DNA of 64,000 nt, from NCBI RefSeq assembly GCF_017591425.1, contig NW_024465421.1:23573001-23637000 (forward strand), in the 5' to 3' direction. The position numbers and the translations under genes were made by a program. The stretch is from Ochotona curzoniae. Lineage: Eukaryota > Chordata > Mammalia > Lagomorpha > Ochotonidae. The notes under the pieces are model-generated. The model did no database searches. It was not told the origin of the DNA and saw only the letters and a list, made by a program, of their open reading frames with translations. This document shows, in pieces, positions 1 to 11,400 of the stretch (the stretch's first letter is position 1; each line of letters begins with the position of its first letter).

Positions 1-101
1 TTTGGCCTCCCCAGCTACTGCAGCGCAATCAGCCTCTTCCTCACGCCCCTCCCCCACCCTGCAGCTCTGCCTCTCAAATGAATAAACAGTCTAAAAAAAA
101 A
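1..101 (+). mobile_element. C-SINE 3' end
   Basis: Ends 'ctctgcctctcaaatgaata' then an A-run; truncated by the window edge. Confidence 0.6.
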
Positions 102-234
102 TCTGTCTCTGTCCCGAGGACTGACATGGAACCCCTAAAGCCCTTGTCATTTCCTGAATGAGAGGATTCTAGAAACATCTTTCATTTTGATTTTTTAAAC
201 ACTTGGTTTGGTTTATTGCATAGAACTCTGTTCT

Positions 235-535
235 TAATGATTTATTTCTTTGAAAGACAGGCAGACACAGACACAGAGTCCCCATTCCTTGATTTACTCC
301 CCAGATGGCCGCAACAGCCAGAGCTGGGTTAATCCTAAGCCAGGGGTCAGGAGCTCTTCTGGGTCTCCCACGCGGGTGCAGGGTCCCAAGGCTTTGGGGT
401 GTCATCCACTGCTTTCCCAGGGCACAGGCAGGGAGCTGGATCAGAAGTGGAGCAGACAGGACTTGAATGGGTCATACACAATGCTGGCTCCACAGGGAGC
501 AGCTTCACCCACAATGTCACAGCACTGGCCCTATG
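235..535 (-). mobile_element. C-SINE
   Basis: Reverse orientation: 'tttatttctttgaaagaca' at left, 'actttcccagggcacaggca' type core, head near 530. Confidence 0.8.
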
Positions 536-725
536 ACATAGAACTCTTAAAACCTTTGCTTCCCAGGTGACTGGGTATCCTTCTCTCGGAGGAAGTGACC
601 CTTGGAAAGGCCTTCAAGGTAGGAATCGGTGATCAGTGACCAGGAGACCAAGCTGCGATTATAAGTTAGAACATTCAGCCCCACTTCCTGTCCTCTACAG
701 ATTGAGTTAATAATTGGCTATGCTG

Positions 726-1000
726 GACCTGGCGTGGTAGCCTAGTAGCTAAAGTCCTCACCTTGAACACTCCAGGATTCCCCATAAACACCAGTTCTAA
801 TCCCAGTGGTCCTGCTTCCCATCCAGCTCCCTGCTTGTGACCTGGGAAAGCAGTTGAGGATGGCCCAAAGCCTTGGAACCCTGCACCCGCGTGGGAGCCT
901 CGGAAGAAGCTCTTGCCTCCTGGTTTCAGATCGACGCAGTTCTGGCCGCTGTATCTGACCTTATGATAAAAAAATAAATCTTTAAAAAATATAAATAATT
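726..1000 (+). mobile_element. C-SINE
   Basis: 'gcgtggtagcctagtagct' head, 'cctgggaaagcagttgagga' core, 'aaataaatctttaaaaa' tail. Confidence 0.88.
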
Positions 1001-1614
1001 ATTGGCTATGCCTTTGTGGAAACGCTTATAAAAAACCCTCTAACCTAGCTCTGGACTGGAGCCACAGGACGGGGGCTGACTTCCCATCCCTGCCCCTTGC
1101 TGTTGCCACAGCTACAACACCCTAAGCTATGGACTTGTCTGGGTTGCTGAACTTAAGTGCCCGCAACATGCTGCAAGAGAGCACGTGGAAGCGGCAGCTC
1201 CTCCCCTGGATCTACCGTTCACCTGCACCCATCATAACACCGCATTTCATAAATGCTTTCCACTTAAGAAAATTGCTGAACCTAAGGAGGAAGTTCATGG
1301 GAGACCTGATTGTGACACCCTCAGTGGGGGCATCCTTGTGGAACAGAGCCCTTCGCTGTGTGGTCTATTTCACTCCAGGAGGAGGGCATCACAGGGGACT
1401 GGCGGACATCCATCTAGTGTCTGCAGAGAATTAAAGAACTGGCTGGTATAAGAAAACCCCTCCTCTCTACAGTTGGTGTTGGAAGTGTTGAGATCAGATA
1501 AAAATGACCTTTGTGTTAAAAACAAACGAAAACATCCTCCCAGTTTGTCAGAGAGCTGCTGCATTCCCAGGAAGGGATGCAATGGCAACAAATCCTTGTC
1601 ACCCACCGACTCAC

Positions 1615-1769
1615 CTGAGCATAAAAAAAGAGATGCTCCTCCACTGTGAGGTTGTCAAACAGGATGTCATGTTGGGGGCACCAGCCCAGACTCCTCCTGA
1701 TCTGAGCTATGTCTCTTGAAATTTCGTATCCATTGATATACGCCCGTCCACTGGAACAGGGAGTAAGAC
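1615..1769 (-). CDS. ABCA17: ABCA17 coding exon 12 (NBD1 Q-loop)
   Basis: Reads [20 protein letters not shown], then [20 protein letters not shown] and FFYAQ. The Q-loop glutamine (PQHD) is kept. 155 nt, identical to ABCA3 exon 12. Acceptor 'ggctctag'; donor gtgagt. The exon with the LSGG signature is not found in 1-1600, so it must lie left of the window. Confidence 0.9.
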
Positions 1770-4700
1770 CTAGAGCCGGGAGGAAGAGGCATCAGAGTAC
1801 ACAGCCGAGTGAAGGCTTCCCGACATCCCGCCTCCGCCTGCTCATCTCACGCGCATCACCTGACTACTTCCGTTGGTGATACAGAAGCAGCACACAGCAG
1901 ACGCGTGGCAGATTGACGGGAGCAAGCAGTGTCCTTGCTAAGACTAGTGATAAATGAGTAAAACACACATGGGCATTTGGAAAGCAAAGTCACAAAAAGA
2001 GGGAAACAGAAACACATGTTGCATCTACTGGTTCACTTCCAGAAGGGCCAGGGCTGAGTCAAGCCAAGCCAGGACCCTGCGACTCCATTCACATCTCCCA
2101 CAGCCGCTTGGGCCTTCCTGTGCTGTTCTCCCAGGCAGGCTGACAGTGAGGTAGACCAGCAGTACAACAGCCAGGATTCAAACCAATATTCCCACGGATG
2201 CCTACACCACAGGCGGAGGCTTAAATCACTGCCCCTCAATGCCACCGGCCCCTGGTCCCTCAAGTCCTTAATGACTGTGTACTAGGGCTGCGCCTATGGT
2301 TCTAGCATCCCACATGGGAGGTGGTTTGGACACGACTGTTCTCCTTCCCATCCAGCTCCCTGCTTGTGGCCTGGGAAAGCAGTGGATGACAGTCAAAGGC
2401 CTTGGGACCCTGCACCCGTGTGGGAGCCTCGGAGGAAGTTCCTGGCTCATGGCTTCGGATCAGCTCAGCAGGAATGTGTTACTGATTGCTATGTGCCATC
2501 TACTGAGAACCTCCTGACCACAGGATTAGGCCGGCTGATATCCTGCCTCAAGGTGAGACAATCGGAAGAACTGTCCTTAGGAATGCCCGCATGACCAGGT
2601 GTGAAAGTAGGTGCCAGAGTTTGTGACTGCCTCTGTATAAATAAAGGGGACAGTTTTCTTGCATGGTCCATTATGATCCTGAAATCGTAGTGGTCCGTTT
2701 CTTTTCTCTCTACGCCTATTCCACGCACCCTTTTCGAGTTCCGAACTCTGCTGGAGCTGGGCTCGGGCACGTGGACCAAGGGAGGAACAGTCCTCCTCCT
2801 CCTGCAGCCTGGTAAAGTGGATGATCGGGCACTACGCAGAGCAGTGTCCGAGACCTCCAGCAAGGGAGCACACACTGCATGCTTGCTCGGGGCTCCCTGG
2901 GAGCGCTCTGCCGTGTACCTGTGAGCATCCAGCAGGTGATGGTCTTCCCCGCTCCGTTGTGTCCCAGCAGCACCGTGATCTGCCCTCTGTAGAGATTCAT
3001 CGTGAGCCCTTTGACTGCTACGTGCTCGTCCCTTCCTTTGTGAAACACCTTGGAGAAGTTGAAACAAGACACGTACACCAGGCGGCATTTCACAGAGGCC
3101 CTGCGGGGCTGTGCGCCAAAATCAACCTCCCGCCCAGGCTCCTCAGTGGGAATCCGAGCACGCAGCTGTCTGGGGGCCATCACAGGGGCCTTTCCCTTGA
3201 TCCCTGCAGCCTGGTAGTGGAGAACCTGAACCCAGAGGCCGGGCCAGCAGCCCTTGGAAGGTGAGCAGCAGGCATGCTCCTCCCTGCTTCTCGGTTCTGC
3301 CGAGCCTGTGCTCGTCCAGGGGTGCTGGGCTGCACAAGGAATCCTAGGAACAGCTGACTGTTTTCCAAGACAAATGTCTCCACTGTCTTAAATCCCGTGT
3401 ACTTTTTTTCTTATTATATGAGTAATTCATACACAGGAGGATAAAGACATAAATAACAATCACCCACAGTGCCACCCTAAGGAAGGTGCTGCTTCTTTGT
3501 GTGTGCCTCAGTTTCTGTTCTGTCCAATGGATTTCGGGCTGCACTCGAGATCTGGCACCCACACGCACAGCCAGGTGGACTCGGTGCAATTCCTCACGAT
3601 GCAGCTGATTATGCCAGCAAGCAGGGTGCTGCCAGAAAGAAGCTGGCAACGAAGGCAGAGCGTGGGAGCGAGGAAGGGAGTATCAGTATATTCTTAGAAC
3701 TGCATCCAGGAATTATGTTGAATGTTAAAAACATTAAAAATGAAAATTGAAAGAAAGAAGAAAGAAAAGAAGGTGGCAAATGTTCTCTGCTCCCACACTC
3801 GTGTGGTCCTATTTTACGTCAACCCCCGTAAATCTGTTGCAAGTTCTCATTATCTCCGGCAGCGGAGATGGCTACATGACCATGACGACATTTTGAGAGG
3901 TCATCTGTGGAAGGGAAGGAGACAGGAAGGAAAGAACAAAGGGGGGCAGGAAGAAGGAAAGGTGGACAAGTCCTGCCCCCAAAGTCACTGTGTCCATGTT
4001 CCCCACGGCTGAGCTTGTCGCCATCTTGCAACCAAGAAGTGGGGAGCCCTGGGCAGTTGGGATGTCACAGAGGGGAGAGTCTGACCCAGCAGTGGGGACA
4101 CCTACATTCCTTATTGGAGCACCCGGGCTCAGCTTCTGCATTCACTTAGCTCCGGCTTGCTGCTGGTGCACACCCTGGGAGGCAGCGGGTTCAGGTGCCT
4201 GGGTTCCTGTCACTGTGTGGGAGACCTGGCTTGAGTCTCCAGCTGCCAGCATCAGCCCTGGCCCAGTCCCACGTGTTGCAGGCATTTGGGGAGTGAAGCA
4301 GTGGATGAGAGCTGCCCCTCTCCCTGCCTGTTTTAACTAAATAAACATCTTTCAAAGAATACAGGAGAAGCACATCTGGACAAGTCCTTGCACTCTTGGA
4401 AGGAGGCTTGTGAGCTGATACCTTGTACAGATGTTGGATCTCGATCCCCTTCATCAGGTTGCTGGGCTCTTCTTGAAAGAACCTGTATGTCGGAGACTTT
4501 CCAGGAAGCTCCACAGGCAGCAGTGTCTGGGTAGCAGGTGCAGGCTTCCCAGTCCAGTAGGAGGGCTGGAGACAAAGCCAATGCATACGTTACTCGTTTG
4601 GGGAACTGGACTTTTTTTTTTTCTAGACAATAAGTATTTTGGTGATCTATATTTCACTGCCCTCACAGCACATTTGCATCAACTCCTTAATGGTGCCTGG

Positions 4701-7700
4701 AGAAGGTAAGTAACTTTCATAGGTACTCAAGCAAATCACCTGCATTCCATCCTGTAACCCCTGGTCCCAAGCACACAGGGACTCATGCAGCCAAGATCTG
4801 GACAAACACTGGAGTGAACCACCTGCCTGCTCTCTCACCGTGGTCCAGACTGAGCACTGCGACAGGAGCAGTCACCTGGGCAAGCCTGTGGTCAGAAAAC
4901 AGCCACCATGCGGCAGTGACTCTGAGGCTCTCCCAGGGCTGCTGAGGAAAGCCATGCCCCTGCAGCACCTCCAGGAGCCAGTGAGCTCAGGGACACCCTG
5001 GGCTCTTCTGCGAGCGCAGCTCAGCGGAGAGAACGGGGCAGCACGAGGCTCTTGCAGGTTGGGACCTGAGGCTTACAGAGAATACGCGACCTGATGTTCG
5101 AGTGGACACATGTGGGACATCTGCAGGTACTCCTGGCTGGTGGGAGTGCATGCGGGACAAATTCTCCAAACCCAGCCCAGCAAGGTTCAGGGAAGCTGAC
5201 ACTCACTGTTCATTATACTGTACTGGCAACCACAAACCCAACATGGTTAGGATGCCCCAAGAGAGTTCTCAGGGTCAGCACATTCACAAGAGGCTAAGAA
5301 TAGTGAAGGTCAAAAAAGCCTCACATCAATTTGTACAACAGCAGCATCAGAACTCACCTTGAGAAAGAAGTACCACGGCTTAGGTGTACCGAACTTCCCG
5401 GGGAAGACGGCCTCCACATACCAGGCCACCAAGCAGTAGAGGACAGAGTCCAGCAGGAGCATCAGCAGCACGTGGCTGAAGGTAAACTCTGCACGGACAC
5501 TGCCCACGCTCTCCCACTGCAAACCTGCACCTGTTACAGAGGAAGGAAGTGCCCATGACATCAGCAGGAGAGAGGACTCAGGGCCCGGCCAGAGCCTGCA
5601 CTGGGCGGGATACCTGGACTCAGGGCCCGGCCAGAGCTTGCACTGGGCGGGATACCTGGACTCAGGGCCCGGCCAGAGCCTGCACTGGGCGGGACACCTG
5701 GACTCAGGGCCCGGCCAGAGCCTGCACTGGGCGGGACACCTGGACTCAGGGCCCGGCCAGAGCCTGCACCGGGCTACTTGTGGCATCAAGGCTAGGAATG
5801 GGAAAGAGGAAAACTGAAGAGATACGCCTTTTATTTTATTGTTTGTTTTTAAAATTTTTAAGCCTTTTTTTTAATTGACAAAAAGTGGTAGTACTTCCAC
5901 TGGCTCTGGAAGCAAGAACTGTGGCTGTCCACGACACTGTGCGTAGCTCCTGCACATGCTTTCGGGACTGTACCCACCTTGCTCAGCCCCCTCCTTCCTG
6001 CCTCAGAGCTCAGCACAGGCAGTGCCTCACCAGGAAACTAGTACGTCAGCTTTCCTTGTCTGGGTCGGAAGCCAAAGCCACGTGTGCTCAGAGCACCCTA
6101 TTTTGATTCCCCAAGCTCCTACGTTGCAGTGTGAGTCTGTCACTTATTACTGTCACTACTCTGTATGAGGATTCTTGGACCAGGGGCTGTCTCTTATTTC
6201 AGCAACTCCAGCATTTGGTTCGGTCCATTATGAACCCCATCAAATGCTCATTCCAGCACTAGGGAAGACATGGAATAGAAGCTTAGGACCAGCTCCCAGG
6301 TGCACACGTGTCCTGTGTTAGCCAGGTGTCTAACTGGGACACACACTGATGGAGCTTTCCACTTAGAGCGTCCAAGATGCTGCACATTCACCGCCAGTCT
6401 GACTGGTTTAAGCAGGTGGGAAGCAGAGACAACAGGAGACTCAAGTTTGGTGAGCAGAGAGCCTGCATCCGGGTTCCTCAAGCATTAACGTGCTTACCAA
6501 CCACCAGGCAAAATGCAAATTCTGCAGCTTCAGGCAGGGCAGGAGTGGCTGCTGTGATCACCCAACTGGCTAATATTCTTCTACCTGTGTCACCAACCCA
6601 TACGGGTGCTAGCTCGTGTCTCGCGTGCTCCACTTCCCATCCAGCTCCCTGCCTGTGGCCTGGGAAAGCAGTCAAGGACGGCCCAAAGCCTTGGGACCCT
6701 GAATCTGTGTGGGAGACCCAGAAGAGGCTCCTGACTCCTGGCTTCAGATCAGCCCAGCTCTGGCCATTTCAGCTACTTGGAGAGTGAATCAGTAGATGGA
6801 AGATCTTTCTCAGTCTCTCCTCCTCTTTGTAAATCTGCCTTTTTAATACATAATAAACAAACAAACCAATAAATGACATGCAGATTCAGACCAGGTAAAT
6901 GTGGACATATCAGAGACCAGGCTCTGTGTTTCTTTTTCTCTTTCCTCCTTCCTTCTTCCCTTTCTTGTTTTATTTTTTAGAATTTTTTGGGGGTAGATCT
7001 CTTTCCTCCACTGGTTTCCTCCCTTGATAGCTAACAGCCAGCGCTGGGCTAGGTAGAAGCTGGGGGCCAGGAGCTTCCTCCCAATCTCGCAGGTAGGCAG
7101 CAGAACACTTGGGCTTTCTTGCACTGACTTACCTGACCATCAGCAGGCATCTGGGCTGGACTCAAACAAAGCTCCAATGCTGACATCCACAGGGGACGTC
7201 AGCAGGACAGGGGTTGCTGGCAGCTCTGCCCAGTGCACTGGGATGCCAGCCCCCGGCCCTGCACTGGGCAGGCCGAAGCTTCTGGTTCACTGTGAGCCAA
7301 GCAAGGGTGAGGTCCTGGTTTACTGACTACTGAGAGCTCTGCTCTGTTCTGTCCTTTCCGCTCCAGGCACACAGCTCAGGGCTGATTCTGAAGTTGCAGC
7401 GCACCACAGTCAGAATACAGCTCTAACCAGCCAAGGCAAAATCCGCCATGTCCAAACACAAGAGAAAAAGCACCTCTCTCCACGGGCAGACATTACATGC
7501 ATGAGCATTACAAGGCAAACATCTGTGAAAAACCTCTGCCCAAATTGGTCACCCCCAAAATGCTACAGGTACACCTCCCCATTGTAAACCCAGCCCTATA
7601 GTATGTCGATAAGCAGCATATACTTGAATTCTGTCATTTGGAGAAAAAGAAAGGACGGGGGAAGACAGACAGAAATATCTGCCACTGAAATGGATGTAGC

Positions 7701-8392
7701 AGCCAGGTCTGGGTGAGGCCAAAGGCAGAAACGGCAAGAATTCCACCCTCCTGGCCTCCATGAACAAGTGCCACCCTTCGCTGCCTCCCCAGGTGCCTCA
7801 GCAGGGAATTCCAAGTGGAGCATCTAGGACTAGAACCAGTGCCCACTTGGGGTTCTGGTACTGCAGGCAGAGGACTGGCCTGGTAGGCCATCACACCAGT
7901 CACCTGACGTGTTTTTTTAATTGCTATGCTTAAACTATCTACATATTATGCAAGTATTAATCTTACGGAAAATTCCATTGTGTCAGCTCTTCCCTGCATG
8001 TTCTTCCTCATTTCTTACTTTCTGCCCTTCTTGCATTAATGGAGAATTTTCTGATGATTCCACTTTTTTCCTGAAGTTTCTTTATTTGAGAAGCAGAGTG
8101 ACAGCATACATGCACAAGAGGTATCCTCCATCTACTGGCTCGCTCACGTCCACCCTAGCCAGGCCCGGGTCAGGCTGAAGACGGCTCTGCCCAGGTCTGC
8201 CACACGGGCGGCAGGGACTTGAGCCATCACTTGCTGCCCCAGGGGCTGTGTTTGCAGGAAACGCTGCAGCTCAAAACTTAAGCACTTGGATAAATAGTGA
8301 CCCAAGTGGCATAAGGGGAGAGCGCTGCTTGGGATGCCCGCGTCCCGTAGCAGGCTGCTAACTCTGGTCCTGACTGCTTCATTCATTTTCAT

Positions 8393-8439
<47 letters not shown>

Positions 8440-11400
8440 ATATATATATATATAATTTATTTTTATTGGGAAATCAGATTGACAGAGAAAAAGAGACAAA
8501 AATCTTTCATCCACTGGAAACCCAGAAGAAGCTCCCGACTCCTGGCTTCAGATCAGCGCAGCTCCAGCTGCTGCAGCCACTTGGGAAGGGGCCAGGGGAT
8601 AGAGGATCCTTCTGTCTCTCCTTTCTGTACGTCAGCCTTTCCAGGAAAAATAAGTAAATCTCAAAAAGAAAGGAAGTAGACCCTTAAATATATAATTAGC
8701 ACTGCCATTGTACCATGTATGTCCTTTGTGAATCTGTTCTACTCTCTTCTTTTTTGTTATTTTTTGGTTTTATTTATTTATTTGTTTTTCTTGGAAAGGC
8801 AGATACACAGAGAGATAGAGAGAAAGATCTTCTATCCGATGATTCACTCCCCAAGCGGCCGCAACGGCTAGAGCTGAGCCAGTCTGAAGCCAGGAGCCAG
8901 GAGTTCTTCCAGCCCTCCCATGCAGGTGCAGGATCCCACTTTCGGCCATCCTCGACTACTTTCCCAGGCCACAAGTCAAGAGCTGGATGGGAAGCAGGGC
9001 TACTGGGATTAGAACCGGCGGCCATATGGGATCCCGGCACGTTCAAGTCAAGGACTTTAACCACTATGCTATCACGCCGGGCCCCTTTTTTGGTTCTCAT
9101 ATATGATGTTTCGTTTCCTCTTGTCTTCAAGTACTTCTTTTCCTCTGTGTTGCTGCATCCATCACAGTGCAGGTGAAGGTGCCTCCCTGCAGAGAGCACA
9201 TTGTCTCTTCCAGGCACCTAGGGAGGAGCTCAGTCTTTGCAGCAGCCTGAACCAGCGCACTGCGTGGTGCCAGGAGCAGGCGTTCAGCCTGGGTGCTGGG
9301 AACCCACACCCCATCAGTAGGCCCAGGTTCAATCCCCAGGTCCAGCTGCTGGTGCAGCCTCCTGTTAGGCATAGAGACGCTGGCATAGCCAGTGATAAAG
9401 GCTCCACCCACTGCATCCCTGCCACCCCTGGGACGGACCTGGACTGAATCCCCGGCTCTGTGGTTTCTAAAGGCATTTAGGGGAGAAAACCAGAAGCAGG
9501 AATTGCTCTGTTCCTCAGCATGCATGTATCTCTAACTGGCTCTCAAAAAATAAATAAATAAAATAAAATAATAAAAACCAAATAGCTGCCAGGACTCCTG
9601 CAGAACAAATCCAGCCCAGGCTCAGCAGGGTGGCCTAGGGGCTATAAAGTCTTTGCCTTACACGCCCATATTCCCATATGGATGCAGTTCTAATCCCGGC
9701 AGCCCCACTTCCCATCCAGCTCCCTGCTTGTGGCCTAGGAAAGCAGGACAACCGAAAGCCTTGGGACCCTGCACCAGCGTGGGAGACCTGGAAGAAGCTC
9801 CTGGCTCCTGGCTTCAGATTGGCTCAGCTCCAGCTGTTGCGGCCACTTGTGGAGTGAACCAGTGGAGGGAAGATATTCCTCTGTCTCTCCTCCTCTCTGT
9901 ATATGTGACTTTACAATAAAAATAAAATCTTAAAAAAAAAAAAAAAAACAGCCCTAGACCACAACATCCCAAAGAGCTGACTTGAACAATTTCACAGGAG
10001 GTATTTTTTTGGTTTTAATTTCTTATTTAAACTTAATTAATTTTTTTCTGTTCTAGTTTCTTGATGGCCACCTTCCCTAAGGTCCTTTGTGGACACCGTG
10101 ATGCAGCATGCTGTACACCAGCTGGGAGCCCCAGTGGCAGAGCAAACGCAGGCTGCCTGGGATGCAGGCATGCAGCCTGCTCTGTGCAGCTTTAGTGCAC
10201 CACCCAGCTTTGCAAGGCGTCTGAGAAAGCTCCGGGTGTGGAGGGAACCGTGCCAGTTGAGCAGATTTGGCTTGCGCCGGGTGAGGCTCACCTTCTGCCT
10301 CCAAGGTAGCGATGAGTCGGACTCCCACCGCCATGGCTACATTGGAGAAGAGGCACAGGAGGATCTTCTGGAGAGGACTCCGCTGCAAGTAGTTGAAGCC
10401 GAGGTACAGGTACGGCAGGTAGGTGAGGAAGAAGACGATGCCTCCCACAGCAGTTCCAACATGGGCTGCAAGAGAAGGGGGCAATAGGGCACCACCCACT
10501 GTGGCTCAGGCGCCACTCTGGGTCAGTCAGGTTAGTGCTGTGAACTCAGCAGTTTCACAAGGAGGAGATTTTTGTAAGCGCTTTGATTGAGCCTGTGTTG
10601 GGGCACAACCTGCTACGCTGCGCCCGTGCTGCCAGCATCCCACTTGGAAGTGCTGCTCTGAGTGCGGCTTCTCCACTTCCAACAGCAGGAAGGCAGCAGA
10701 CAGCTCCAGCACTTGGGCCCCTGCTGCCCACGCGAGAGCCCTTCCTGGACTTCCTACATCCAGTTCCTGGCTCCGGCTTGGCTCAGACACCTGGATGCTC
10801 TGGTCCTTTGGGAGGTGAACCAGCAGATGAGAGATCTTTTCCTTTCTGTTTCTGTCTCTTTTTCAGATAAATAAAACCTTTTATTGAGATATTTAACAAG
10901 GTTGCAGAAAACAACAAGTTTGTTTTGGTACAAGTAATTTTTAAAAAATGATTTATTTTCATTGGAAAGGCAGATATACAGAGGAGAGACAGAGAGAAAG
11001 ACCTTCCTTCTGATGATTTACTCCCAAGCGACCACAATGGCTGCAGCTGAGCTGATCTGAAGCCAGGAACCTCTTCGAGGTCTCCCAAGTGGGTGCAGGG
11101 TCCCAACGCTTAGGGCCGTGTTGACTGCTTTCCCAGGCCATAAGCAGGGAGCTGGATGGGAAGCAGGGAAGCTAGGATACACACTGGCACCCCCACAGGA
11201 CTCCCTACTTGGAGGCGGAGGATTAATCAGTTGAGAAAATGCTCTAGGTCAAGCACAAGTAATTTTTGAAATTCATCCACAGTTTTTTCCAATAATATTA
11301 AATTCCTATGAACTTTCTGAAGGCCTTTCATAGTTAAGACTCTTACCAGTGAAAGATAAAAAAGCAGATCCTCAAGAAAAGGTACAACACCACCCAAAAC

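Noticed and set aside
2489..3088. 199-residue minus-strand frame over ABCA17 exon 11.
   Set aside because: Wrong frame; the true exon frame carries the Walker A motif and ends at donor 2918.
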